From the NCBI GenBank assembly GCA_028023455.1, contig JAQFVV010006546.1, positions 188,001-252,000 of the forward strand: DNA of 64,000 nt, written 5' to 3'. Below are positions 1 to 11,058 of this stretch, piece after piece. The DNA is from Epiperipatus broadwayi (lineage: Eukaryota > Onychophora > Udeonychophora > Euonychophora > Peripatidae). Each line of letters starts with the position of its first letter. Positions within the stretch are counted from its first letter, which is position 1. Under the pieces are notes generated by a model that had not been told where the DNA came from, searched no databases, and saw nothing but the letters and a program-made list of their open reading frames with translations. Both the position numbers and the translations under genes were made by a program.

Positions 1-229
1 TCTGCTGTTGTCTTGATAGCTTCAGATGTGTGGTAGAGTCTTAGCTGGTTATAATGATGATGATGACCTCTTCAGTTTGTACAACAATGTAGAGGCCCTT
101 TATTTGCATCATCACTGCTGGTCTCCATTTTGTGGACCCGTAGTACATATGACATAGTACTTTTGATACTATTTGGAATTGTATTTTGTTTTTTTTTCTA
201 GTTGAAGTTTGGCCTCAGGTTTCAGCTTT

Positions 230-650
230 TTGTTAAATACTTCTGATTTCATTAGTCTTCAACTTTGATAATGTTGTGAGCTGGTTCACTATAGTCACTT
301 TGAACCCTAAGTGACTGAACCAGTCATGACCTATTAAATCATTATGGTTACCTAATGCCACTACCAGTGGTAGGTATATAATTTTGTTAGGTGTAGTAAT
401 TTTTCTTGTTGTTTGACCCAACACTTTGATATTATTCCCTTGATAGTCTGATATTGATCTATTTCAAGGGTGCAGTTTATATTTATTCTTTTTATTTATG
501 ATCGTCCAAGTCTTTCTTGAAACTATTGACACTGCTGACCCTGTGTCAAGTTCCATATTAACTGGTGTATCATTTATTATGACAGTGTGTATAAACCCAG
601 ACTTATCATCTCTGATATGGTTTATACAGGCAACTTGCTTATGTTTCTTA
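230..650 (-). pseudogene. Ty3/gypsy-like retropepsin fragment
   Basis: Read on the minus strand, this is the aspartic protease of an LTR retrotransposon, the enzyme that matures the Gag-Pol polyprotein. The active-site motif MELDTGSAVSIVS is encoded around 520-553 (DTGS at 536-547), preceded by a short strand that reads IINDTPVN. The second conserved block, LPLVVALGNHNDLIGHDWF, matches the flap-to-ILG region of gypsy proteases. An in-frame TGA at 464-466 separates the halves, and the frame stops again after SKLKTNEIRSI near 233. No reverse transcriptase or LTR is visible, so this is a dead fragment. Family assignment rests on the two motifs and their spacing; the stop is seen directly. Confidence 0.75.
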
Positions 651-699
651 TAAGGGCCTTTACTGTCTTTAGGACTAGACTTGGCTGTTTGTCTTTTTA

Positions 700-1060
700 A
701 TTTCAGACATGTTAATGATACAACAAATATTCACAAGTCATCAACAGCAAGCATCAGCAAACATGCAACAGGTGTTGGCAAGTCATCAACAGACAATGTT
801 AAATGAGCAACAATAAATGTCTGCCAAGATAAAAATATATCTGAAAGAATGGGTAATATAATGATCGATTTATCTAAAATGAAAAATGATCTGACAAATG
901 ATTTATCTAAAAAGATATATCTGAAAGGACGAACATGAAAATTGAAATCGAAACGAAGTATCCTAAGTACAGGTAGATATTAATAACAAAATACAACAAC
1001 TTGAAAAGATCAAGATTTATTGAATTTGAAAGAAAAGTTCAAAGTCAAATGAATATGCAA
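700..1060 (+). pseudogene. Decayed Gln-rich, possibly gag-like remnant
   Basis: A short plus-strand frame encodes a Gln-rich stretch with two copies of SHQQ (around 736-800), followed by many in-frame stops and fragments that look like a Lys/Asp-rich coiled coil. Such sequence is common at the N-terminus of retrotransposon Gag proteins, and a gypsy protease lies next door but on the opposite strand. I do not recognise a specific family. It may be simple-sequence coding resemblance only. Confidence 0.2.
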
Positions 1061-2022
1061 TAGAGGGAGCCTGGAACTCCAGTTTTCGCTGTTACAGGCT
1101 CTCTGTTTTATTCACCAAAGTCATAGTCCAACTTTGGATTCATAAAAGAAAAGTTTACCAAGATGTAAGTGAATACCTGTTTTATTGTTTTTTCATCTTT
1201 ATAAGAAATTTTAGAACAGTTCTCACTCAAGAATAATTGAGAGTTTCTATCGGTCCAGTTATGCAAATGTCTGTCATTAGAAATAGGCAAAAGCTAGGCT
1301 AAATAATTCTAGGAATCATTAGAACAACATAAAACCTTGGAAAATAATTTTAAAACAAACCAAATAATTCTAAAAAGAATAGAGACACTAGAAATCCAAA
1401 TGCCTTGTTGGAATAAACAGAGAAATCATCTGGACATCAAAGCTCATAGAAAACATGATTGTGGAAAATAAAATGTTGACAAAGACGGTTTTAAGAATTT
1501 CATTGTTGCATCAGATATTAGAAATGTGAAACAAGTTTCTATAGAAAATGGCCTAGTGATTATTATAGATACAAAAATTAATCATAAAACTAAAGGAAAA
1601 AAAAAATCCCAGTGTTAAATTGATCATAGGAAAAAAGATACGACATCGTCATGTCAAACCGAAAGTTGCCGAATGCGGCTAACAGTGTAGATCGGGAAAT
1701 TATTTTAAATTTTAATTCGATCTCAATTTTAGAATTGAACATTATAGATTATAACTCAAGCTATCTCCCTGCACAAAAATCAGGTTTCTCTGACGATCAG
1801 AACAGAAGTTATTAGACCACTTTTGGTGAATTGGGGCCTCAAAAATAAAATAAAATTTTTTTTTTTACTTCAAATCAACACAGAATTACAACGAAGTGAT
1901 TCATGAGCAAAAAAGTAATAATTCAAATACAAAATTAGTACAAATGATGTTTTAGACCTAAACAGAGATATTGAAGCTGCAAATTATTCATCCTCTTTCA
2001 AGCAATAATTATTGAGAACATT
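1061..2022. other. Decayed sequence, probably retroelement-derived
   Basis: No open gene. Short frames interrupted by stops (for example around 1470-1580 on the plus strand) have a protein-like composition but match nothing I can name. The block 1650-1700 is locally GC-richer than its surroundings. Confidence 0.2.
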
Positions 2023-2375
2023 CCAAAGTTTAACAACCAACTTTCAGATTATACAATTGAATTCTTGATTACTAAGCAAGACCTAAAATTCAATCATAGG
2101 AAGCAGAACCCAATTAGTACCAACAAATAAGGTGTATATGGTTAATACACACCCTTTCCACATCTCTTTCCCTTTTCATATGTATCCTTCCCCTTTCACC
2201 AAAGTTTAACAACAAACTTTCAGATTATACAATTGAATCCTTGATTACTAAGCAAGACCTAAAATTCAATCATAGGAAGCAGAACCCAATTAGTACCAAC
2301 AAATAAGGTGTATATGGTTAATACACACCCTTTCCACATCTCTTTCCCTTTTCATATGTATCCTTCCCCTTTCAC
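2023..2375. repeat. Two-copy tandem duplication, 176-bp unit
   Basis: The sequence 2023-2198 is repeated at 2199-2374 with only a few differences, for example AACCAACTT versus AACAAACTT and GAATTC versus GAATCC. The unit begins CCAAAGTTTAACAA and ends in a pyrimidine-rich CCCTTTCA stretch. The near identity points to a recent duplication. Minus-strand open frames across it are by-products of the low stop density of the pyrimidine tract. Confidence 0.9.
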
Positions 2376-5200
2376 CATGTTGCTCCTGAATTTCATTTTT
2401 ACCATTCTTTGTAAACCTCTTATTTAACTGTATTTGTACCTTTTTTTTTATGAATAAAGTTTCATCACTGAGAAAAAAAAAGTATATGAAAATTTTGAAT
2501 GTAAAGTTTATCAAAATCAGAAAGTATACCAAAAGGATATTAGTGAATGAATAAAAAGTATACATATGGAAATAAATCACCATAAAGAAACAAATCACTA
2601 AATTACATAGCACGAAAAGAAATTGCAATCTATGGAAATGACTATCAATGTCTCAACATGAAACAAAACTTGATGGAAATAGAAATGTAGCAAAATAAAA
2701 ACAGTATTGAAATTTTAAATCGTACTAGCATATTAAATCAAATAGAAAACATCAACACTTCTGTAAATCAAAGAATTAAAAATCTAGAAGACAAATATGA
2801 CAGGAAATAAGATAAAATGAAAGAAAAACAATGTCAAAAATCACAAAATGTTAAGCTTTCTGAATATGGACCAGAAACAACAAAGAAGTTGAATCTTACC
2901 TTAGAAACTGTCAATAGAACTAATGACAAGAAAATTAAGATTAGAGATCAATATGGGTAATGAAAGGGAATATATGCATCAAACATACAAGAGTAATGAA
3001 AATATCTTTGACACAAGAAAAGAAATGAATGCTTATATCACCCAATCATCTATAATTGTTCAGAACTAAGCCAGTAATACTCAGAATCACAAACTCCAAA
3101 GACCAAAAGAAAAAAAACAATTCAATGAGCTCCAATTCTTCTTAAGAAATCTATATTTATTTACATAGAAACACTGATTAATCAAGGTAAAGATCAAGGA
3201 ACATATATCATATAATAAAAAGGGCACAGAACAGGACAAAAGTAAAAAAGGAATTAAGAAATAAAATCAAGATTGGAGGCAAAATATACATTAAAACATA
3301 ACCCAGTAGGAATCCAAAGGTTTTATGCTCCATAAACTGTGAAACGCCTATGAGGGCCCCTTCACTTTCATTAAATGTGCCATTACAAAGTCTTAAAGAG
3401 CAAATGATAAAAATGGACCCATAGGATTATAACCCCAGGATATGGAAACCACACCATGAGAAAATGGAATAACCCATTTTTTGTATTGTAAATTAAAATA
3501 ATATAATGGGACAGACTTTTTCTCCATGAGGTGTATTTAACTATGGTCACCCATTGGGTTTTCAAGGTAAAGCATTAAACATGATAAGGCAAGTCAGTTA
3601 ATTAACGCTTTATTTTAAGTTTTATGAAGTGGTTTCATGATGATCACTTACTGAGTGAGATGGAATTCACACTCGCATAACATCTCTTACTTCACCTCTT
3701 TTTAATCCTCATTATACCACAGTGTTCAAACTCAGGAGGAATGTACATGTGCTCTATTTTAAGGTATGATTATTTTATATCTGACATGTGCATTGGATAT
3801 GCATTTTGTGTGATTAATTGGAAAATAGATAAATAAGATGACAAACAACCAGTTTAATTTAATATTTAATATTTGACAAATTTATTTTGATGACAATTTC
3901 TATTCATGATTGTTTTATAACAAAAATGATGTGGTTGCAGGCATGATCATCCTTCATTTGTACTCATCAATTGTTGTCTAACCCAAACCTTTGATTCCTA
4001 CAAGGATTGTCATTCACCATCCTAATTTAGTAATGTCAAGTTAATGTAGATGACAATCTAGACCTATATATTAACAATTAACTCTTTGCTAATTAAACTT
4101 CCTGTCATTATTTGGTCATTAATTTAAGATCCGTTTGTCTTTATTTGATGATTTGTTGAAGTTCTGAGCCCCTTCCTTTTCTGATGTGTATAGATCTATA
4201 ACAGAACAAACCAATCATTCAAGGGTTTTAGTCATGCATTCCAAATAACAAATAGTTAATAACTAAATTAATTGAATATAAACATTGAACAGGTCAGAGT
4301 GTGAGCATTTAATATTGTATAAGATCAAAGTCTCACCCCTCAAGTCAGTAGATTGTTGAATCTATTAGAAAGCAAGCTTGGGAGTGTGCACCTAAATGCA
4401 AAATTAATATTAGAATTGATGACTCCTCTTCCCTATAAACTAATTGATGATCGGATGGATTGACTGTTTTTTAAAAAAAGAAATCAAATTAATAAGTAAA
4501 ATAATAATAATAAAAATTATAGAAACATAACATGAGATATTAATCCAGTGTAGTCTAGACACAGTTCAAAATCTTATAGTTCATATTGGAAAATGTATTG
4601 TTATTTTCACCATTAGGAAAGTTCTTTTGCATTAATTGGATGGTAGTTCATATGATAGTATTCAGTTGCTATTTGGATCTTCACGGTGGTGACTCAGACT
4701 TTTTATAAACTATCTTTCCTGTACTGAGATAATTTTCTTAATTGATCATAGCACCTTGTAGATCTTTTCACTGGCATGGTTGACAGGATGTTGATTTTAA
4801 TTGATACTTATATTGGGAACTCTGATTGTATGATAAGCAGTTCCACGCCCACAATGTTTTCTCAATTCCTAACCACTCTCATGATTTATTCTTTCCTAGC
4901 GTATAAAAAGGATTAAAAATATTAATTTTATGGAATTAGTGGTTGATTTCTTTAGTCAACTTTATCAGGTTGCGATTATAGTGGCTTATGAGCTTTGATA
5001 TTGGGGATTGTTAAAATTACAAATAAATTACTTTTAGGAATTTATAAAGTAAATTTTCTGGAAGACATAATTTATTTTGTGTTTTTCTGAAGGTTTGTGA
5101 TGATGGTGTTCTAGCTGTATTTTTATATTGGACTATTTCCATCATCTAATATGTGTGTTGAATGTCTTTAGAAAAGTTTAATTTTTAGTTAAATATTCCA
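2376..5200. other. AT-rich stretch without recognisable genes
   Basis: A-rich, stop-dense sequence at 2460-3320 has the composition of an old retroelement body on the plus strand but no diagnostic motif. From 3320 to 5200 I see no coding signal. The block around 3700-3745 contains GTTCAAACTC, and a similar B-box-like GTTCAAACCC stands at about 35356; this may mark a shared old SINE, but I could not align more than short pieces. Confidence 0.3.
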
Positions 5201-5208
5201 AATGCATT

Positions 5209-5300
5209 CAACTGTTAGTAATATCACAGCAAACAGGTTAGTATATGCACCAACTGTTAGTAATATCACAGCAAACAAATGTTAATAATATCACAGCAAA
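5209..5300. repeat. Short irregular tandem repeat, about 42-bp period
   Basis: CAACTGTTAGTAATATCACA followed by GCAAACA occurs at 5209 and again at 5251, and a third partial copy (GTTAATAATATCACAGCAAA) starts near 5281. The intervals contain AT-rich spacers. It looks like a small minisatellite expansion. Confidence 0.75.
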
Positions 5301-5971
5301 ATTTATTTGTCTTCGTTTTTTCTTAAAAACCAAGTTATTCTATATTGTCTCATGTTTGACTTTTTATGTATGGGTTTTAAGTTCGCACTTTTATTGGCAT
5401 TGTTAACGTCATTTTGATATTTATAAAATTTTATGCTGGATTAATAAACAAACAAATTTAATGTTAATTGTTATTTCTTTCTTTTGTTTTTCGAGATTTT
5501 TTCTTGTTTGCGTTTACTGGTTTGATATATATATATCCACTTTTTAAAGTTGGTATTTTCATAAATAAGATTTTAATTGACAGATTTACATTTTTATTAA
5601 TATATAATTAATAATGTATATTTGGTTTATTTAATGGTGTGGTTCTTGGTTGATGTTATACATGAAGGATACTGGTAAAGTGGTTACTTTTTTAAAAAAA
5701 TATTAGTGAATGGTAAGATGATGCCTTACAATATATATATAAACCAGTTTAATTCAAAATAAAAAATCTACAGGGTATGGATTTAAACACATGTAACAAT
5801 TAATTAGGATTATGATTAATTAGATTGACTGATAGAAATGTAAAGGGGAGGATGCACATTACAAAACATAATATATTTGAAAAACTTAATTCTTAGAAAT
5901 AAATTATAACCTTATTTCTAGAATGAGTAATAAATCATAACTTATACTACCTAATATACGAATTAAGTCAA

Positions 5972-6050
5972 GCATTTGTGGCCTAGCGGTTAGCATAGCT
6001 GCCTTCCAAGCAACTGGTCCACGTTCGCTTCCTGGTCAACACTTTCACAT
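5972..6050 (+). mobile_element. tRNA-Gly(UCC)-derived SINE head
   Basis: The stretch starting at 5972 follows the layout of tRNA-Gly(UCC): an A box TGGCCTAGCGG, an anticodon arm with TAGCTGCCTTCCAAGC, and a B box GTTCGCTTCC close to the consensus GTTCGANTCC. The 3' side, CACTTTCACATATGA, is shared in outline with the SINE at 49478-49581 (CTTTGACACATGA), so the two belong to one family. Acceptor-stem pairing is poor, so it is not a working tRNA gene. A (TA)n tract follows and then, at 6070, the first 2.4-kb repeat begins. I did not find a clear target duplication. Confidence 0.7.
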
Positions 6051-6069
6051 ATGATATATATATATATAT

Positions 6070-8457
6070 ATTGTGCCAGGCACGTTTGATGTGGCCAAGC
6101 ACAAGTTAATGTTAAACAAATTAATGGCCGAAAATACGTTAAAAGCCATTAAATGGGGGGATGGGTATACTAGTTATATAATCAAATTTTTTATAAATTA
6201 AGAGAGAGAACTGTGGCTATAACATAAACTCACACACATATATTATTAAAGCCAATATTTAAAGGCTTAGAAATATGTATTTGTAATTTTGATTTTTGTT
6301 TTTTATTTTTTTTAAAAAGAAAAAGAAACTCCAAAATGTATTTATAATTTTAAATATTTTTGTTTGTTAAAGAAACAGCATTTATTTAACAAATTGTTAT
6401 TCTGTATTTATATTTTTTGAGTGTTTACAACCGATGTAAAAAGGAAAATTTGAAATATTACTATTTAAAAATAAGTTAAAAATAATTTCAAAATCGAAGT
6501 TTTAATGGTTGTTTTCCTCTACAGTTGCATTTGAGCAAGAGGGTCATTGTCTTAAATTTAAGAAAAGCCTAAAGGCATTCTAAAATAATTTCAACTGGAC
6601 AAAAAGAACTTGATTAAACTTGTGATAATGCGGGGGAAGAGAAGAATGCCCAATCTAAGTGAAATATTTTTGTTAAAACTTCGATTGTAATAATGTAATT
6701 ACTAAAGAAAAATGAAAAAAGTTGTTATCATTTATTAAAATTTTCATTAGTGATATTGTGATCTGAATGGAGATATAAAAAAGATTTAATTAATTGATTT
6801 TTCTTTCTTGGAGGGAATACCTGAATTGAGGGTGTATTGAATAGATATATATCTGTTCTGAAGTTTCGAGCAGGCAGTTCATTTTTGTTGTTCAAAGACA
6901 AATCTTATTAGGAGCCTAAGACTAAGTTTATTGTTAAGCTAATGCTGTTAATGGAACCATGCAAAGTCTTGCAACTTTTTGAGCAAGCATGCTGATTTTG
7001 ATTCACCTAATCCATGGCATTTACTCTAATTAAAATTCCTTCAGTCATTCTGAACCAATGGACACTAATTCAGCAGTCATTCAAATAACCATTTGAGTAG
7101 TTAACCAGTGAGTAGCCAATGGTTTAAGCATCAGACTACTAAGTGGTGTTGAGTAGCATCAGTTATCTAGCCAACTATTGGAAAGCTAAATGAACAGATG
7201 ATTATTCCACCATATACTCGGTTGATGCCAATGGAAGTTTAATTGCAACATGCCATTGAAGCCTGTAATTAACCCAGAATTCGTAAAACAAGAAAAGACT
7301 GTTTATAGTGTGTAATATCCGTTGTCCAGCCTAAAGATGCAAATCAAGCACTTTCCTGTATATAGAATGATTATGGGGTAGAAGCCCACTTCAGCACGTC
7401 TGTCCAGCTCCGTTCCTGCTGTCTCAACAGAATGTAAATGCTGAGAGTCAAACACCAAAGTGATGATGATCAATTCTATGAACTTGTACTGCAGTCAAGT
7501 CCAGTTCTTGCCACAGTAGATGTATAGCCCACTCAAGACCGATAGAAGGGTGATGCTTAGAGACTTTAATTGGTATACTATTCTTTGTGTGTTTATTTTA
7601 TTTAAATTTAAAGCACAGTCTGTAAATATATGTCTTATGTACATACATATGTAAACACATCTTTTAAAGTAACTTGTTAATTTTTCCTTATTTGCTTAAT
7701 GCACATGTGTGAGTTTATTTATAATCCACAGATCACTATCACATATTAGTTATTTAATACATTTTTCTTATTAAAAAAAGAATTTTTCCTTTATTTAGTC
7801 TAATGATTGCTTTGATAAGTATTCCTTTACGATTATAGTTTTGTTTGTTAAAATGATTTATATAGTGTGTAATATTTGTTTCGTATATTTAATCAATCTG
7901 GGAATATTAATTTTGTATTCATATTATAAATGGTATGGGGTAATGGGTTAATAAAATATTTATATTATAATTTTAAAATGACCACTGCCATATATATTTT
8001 TTTTATTCCCTTTGTCATTTACTTTTTCTAACTATATTAGTAATTAATGATGCGAGTTTTCCGATCCCCATTCTTTTAACTGAGAATAGAGTACGCTGAG
8101 CTAGCAAATGGGAAATCATCTTACCGGGTCTTAAATCTTTATTTATCACTAGGATACTTGTTTATTAATTTTGTTTGAATAATTATTTATATTCATATAT
8201 GCCCAATAATAATTGAAATTGCATATCCTTTCAGGAGGAGAATTAATTTTTCTTCTGGGAGTGGCGCGAGGGGTTGGTTTAGAGTCATCCCCCAAAGATA
8301 TGTAAGAATCAATCTTTTTATAAGTATCTTTTGTGTCCGTAATAATATTATGGTAAAGTATTTAAATTTCTTCTTATTCCGGCAGGTCGCCATATTTCCT
8401 GTCATGTTTGATTTGTGTGCATGCTTATATTAACGGAATAAGTGGTTGACCGGTACA
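6070..8457. repeat. Dispersed 2.4-kb repeat, copy 1
   Basis: This 2388-bp block is collinear with 11059-13434 over its whole length, with roughly 95% identity by eye and only small indels. Shared landmarks are TTGTGCCAGGCAC at the left edge, a GC-richer block at 7375-7560, and GGTTGAC near the right edge. Flanking DNA differs on both sides, so the edges are real. I see no terminal inverted repeats, LTRs, Helitron ends or known protein domain. The only long frame kept in both copies is a minus-strand one of 70 codons (8193-8405) that stays open despite a net 6-bp indel. It could be a non-autonomous transposon body, an LTR-like unit or a dispersed duplication. Confidence 0.85.
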
Positions 8458-9330
8458 GATGTAAATTTTGGCACCTAACATGTTGGGCCTTATTTAACAT
8501 GGCCAGTATAGGAAAAACATGGCTGGTAAATGTAACTAAAGAAAAGAGAAAATCTCGCAAAATCTCAAAAATATTGCAAATGATTTTTTTTTATAGAGAC
8601 AAGATTTGAAAAAAGAGAAAAGAGTTTACGATTATGGAACTTAATAAATAAGAATTTTAAACTTTATTTTGTTTTTGAAGTGACCTTTGTCACTACAATA
8701 TTAAGGGTTTAGATTGTTTTGCCATATATAAATGTTTATAGTAAAAATAAGTTAAAGAGTTAGATAAATAAAATGTTGTAGACGGAAATAGACTGCTGTA
8801 TACAAGCATAAACTACGTATTGTATAAAAACAAATAGCGGACATAGGAAATAAAGATTTTTTTTTTTGTAAAAAGAGAAAGTGGGAAACTAAATCTTTAT
8901 TGAATAATGTAGAATTGTGAAATTGCATGATAGAAAATTTTGTTTTTGATGGCACGTAACAGAATCGTAATGCTATTCACGATCAATTTCTTTTTCATTT
9001 TGTTTTGAAAACAATTCCAATACGTGTACAATTTAATGTTAGCTTGGTTTTTATATTTTATTATTGTTGTTTGAAGAGTGATCTTGGAATAAATTTATTA
9101 GTTATAGTCAATAGATGTGTAAGGAAAATATAACACAGAAGGGAGAAATAAATGATAGTAGGGATAAAGGAAGCTCGGTGCGGTGTGTGTTGAATAATTT
9201 TATATAAGAAAAGAGAAAATAAGTGAATAAAAGTAATGTTAAACCATAGTCTTAATAAGTAATCAAATAAAATATAGTTAAATGGGTAAATGACAGAAAT
9301 AAACCAGCCTAAAATATCCAAAAGCAGAAT
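8458..9330. other. AT-rich spacer between repeat and gag-like frame
   Basis: No recognised feature. The minus-strand open frames at 8752-8955 and 9061-9486 consist of low-complexity Leu/Ile/Phe-rich peptide with no motif, and the second overlaps the more convincing plus-strand frame at 9389. Confidence 0.3.
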
Positions 9331-9388
9331 AGAGGCAGCAATGGAGCCGCAAAGTGAAGGAAAACCCATAGGGGAAAAATAAAACCTA

Positions 9389-10114
9389 GTGGCAATGATG
9401 GAAAGGTTTATCAATACTGTGAGACTTGACCTCAACCAGATGTCAAGGGAGATAAAAGATACAAAGAAGGAAATAGTACGAGACATAACTAAACAACTCG
9501 ATGATTTCTGGAAAGAAATGGCATTGGGGATTGAACCAAGATTCCAAAGGGCGGAAAAACTCTGTAAGGACCCCCATCAAATTAATAGCTATAGGATAGC
9601 AATAGATTTGTCTAAAGAAAGTCATAGAATAGAAAAGTTAGAGAGTACGTATGCTGATGTAATGGAAAACAAAGATGTAAATATTCACAAAAAAGTAGAA
9701 AACATAAAAATTAGAATAAACATAAAGAAGAACACTTCTAAGATCAAGAAAAGTATAAGAGTAAAAATAAGTGCTGAAAGGAAAGTAGTAGAGAGGATGG
9801 TTGAATTTATGGAAGTACTAGATAGCCCTAGGTTTCAATATGGAACCAAAGAAGAGGGATTTAAGCTCCTTGAAAGTGAAGGAAGCAGAAATGTCCATGA
9901 TATTATAAAGTACAGCAGGGATCAGAATAATTGGGATAGAAATAACAGGCAGAGATTGTTAGGTAGCTCTAAGAGAAAGGGAAGAATTAAATACGATATT
10001 CATGAACTGGAAAATAATTGCCCGGAACACCAACCCAGATATAAAAGTGGGTTAAGATTCTCTGATCTGAGTGAGCATGGTAGAAGTAAGAAGGAACCAC
10101 CTGACCGAAGTTAA
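9389..10114 (+). CDS. Gag/ORF1-like coiled-coil protein, probable retroelement
   Basis: This 241-codon frame is the longest in the window and is intact. Residues 1-60 (FINTVRLDLNQMSREIKDTK and on) and about 75-145 are charged and helical with heptad-like spacing, consistent with coiled coils. The C-terminal 70 residues are Arg/Lys/Asn-rich (NNWDRNNRQRLLGSSKRKG), suggesting nucleic-acid binding, but I see no CCHC zinc knuckle. Nucleic-acid-binding coiled-coil proteins of this size are usual as LINE ORF1 or Gag products. In the same frame, coding-like sequence continues upstream to about 9330 with one stop at 9381-9383, so the start may be secondary. It lies between the two 2.4-kb repeats and is followed by a (TA)n tract. 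No RT frame follows, so this is either an orphan remnant or an unrelated gene. Confidence 0.4.
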   Translation: MAMMERFINTVRLDLNQMSREIKDTKKEIVRDITKQLDDFWKEMALGIEPRFQRAEKLCKDPHQINSYRIAIDLSKESHRIEKLESTYADVMENKDVNIHKKVENIKIRINIKKNTSKIKKSIRVKISAERKVVERMVEFMEVLDSPRFQYGTKEEGFKLLESEGSRNVHDIIKYSRDQNNWDRNNRQRLLGSSKRKGRIKYDIHELENNCPEHQPRYKSGLRFSDLSEHGRSKKEPPDRS

Positions 10115-10129
10115 AGTAGGATGGACTGT

Positions 10130-10164
<35 letters not shown>

Positions 10165-10184
10165 GTAGGATGGACTGTTAAATA
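10111..10184. repeat. (TA)n tract flanked by a 24-bp direct repeat
   Basis: The 24 bases from TTAAAGTAGGATGGACTG through GTTAAAT occur on both sides of a (TA)n run of about 26 bases. The duplication and the microsatellite probably arose together by slippage or repair. Confidence 0.85.
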
Positions 10185-10518
10185 AAATAAGAAAATGCAA
10201 GGGATTTGCAAATGAAATACGAGTCTGAAAATAATTATTTGACGTGGGTGATAAACCTGAATATGAGTAAAATTATAAATAATTTTTTTTTTTTAAAAAA
10301 AAAAAGAAAATGAAATGAAATGTTTTCTGTAATAGAATAAGTGAAGTTGATTGATCATGTCATTTGAAGTTCATATGTGTGGACTTTAGTTTTCTGAGTG
10401 TTGTGTATGTAGGTTAATCTGTGCTTTCTGTGTCCTGGGGTTAGAGATGGTGAGAATGCAGAGGAGCAGTTGGAGATCTTTGTGTGGGTTGGAAGTTCTG
10501 TGACACTGTGGCAGAGTA

Positions 10519-10690
10519 TGCAGAGATGAAAATTCCTCTGGGATCTATTCCATTGCAAAAGACTCTGTAAGCCTCAATAAGGAATGAGCATGGGTACAGT
10601 GGATTGCAGAGATGAAAATTCCTCTGGGACAAATTCTTTAATAATGCAAAATACCCTATAAGTCTCCATAGAGAATGAGCAGGGGTGCAT
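10519..10690. repeat. Two-copy tandem repeat, about 86-bp period
   Basis: TGCAGAGATGAAAATTCCTC followed by TGGGA occurs at 10519 and again at 10605. Homology continues through TAAG(C/T)CTC..AATA and (G)GAATGAGCA(T/G)GGGT. The second copy carries a small insertion near 10632. Minus-strand frames that contain NFHLC twice are translations of this repeat and not evidence of a gene. Confidence 0.8.
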
Positions 10691-11058
10691 TTACTTATTT
10701 ATATTTCAGTAGGGGCTCTTGGTTAAAATACCTGCCTTTTTATTTTAAGATGTAGTCATTTGACTCTCACATTTTACTTTGCCTGGCTGTCGCAGAGTTC
10801 TAGATATGTCAGAGATCTTTATGCTATGATTCTGTGTTTCTTGGTGTTTCTGTCCTGGGGAGATTGATGCAGTCTTGGCCTGTGTGTGTCAGTGTTTGGG
10901 AGTTGGGGTTCCATGCCTCTGGATTCTGGATGTCATGCCTACTGTTCATCAAAGGTATATATATATATATTATAAAATTTTAAGGTTTTGTAAAATATGA
11001 TTAATGAGAAAGACATTAAATGATAAACTTCGTTTAAATGTCTCTGTCGGAGGGAAGT
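10691..11058. other. Unique spacer, locally GC-richer
   Basis: Sequence at 10780-10950 is richer in G and T than the surroundings and ends in a (TA)n tract at about 10956-10970. I see no frame or repeat here. Confidence 0.3.

Noticed and set aside
2290-2628. 112-codon minus-strand frame
   Set aside because: The peptide is a run of Phe/Tyr/Leu and then a translation of the 176-bp tandem repeat; no motif, and A/T-rich codon content expected by chance.
5972-6050. Functional tRNA-Gly gene
   Set aside because: The A and B boxes are present but the acceptor stem does not pair and the 3' side runs into a SINE tail and (TA)n.
6070-8457. Long terminal repeats of one LTR retrotransposon (with 11059-13434)
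   Set aside because: No TG..CA ends, primer-binding site, polypurine tract or pol genes in the 2.6 kb between them; kept only as a question about a composite element.
9061-9486. 141-codon minus-strand frame with many hydrophobic residues
   Set aside because: It could be taken for a membrane protein, but hydrophobic residues result from T-rich codons, and it overlaps the opposite-strand coiled-coil frame.
10355-10632. Two overlapping minus-strand frames with a repeated NFHLC motif
   Set aside because: The repetition comes from the 86-bp tandem DNA repeat and not from a repeated protein domain.
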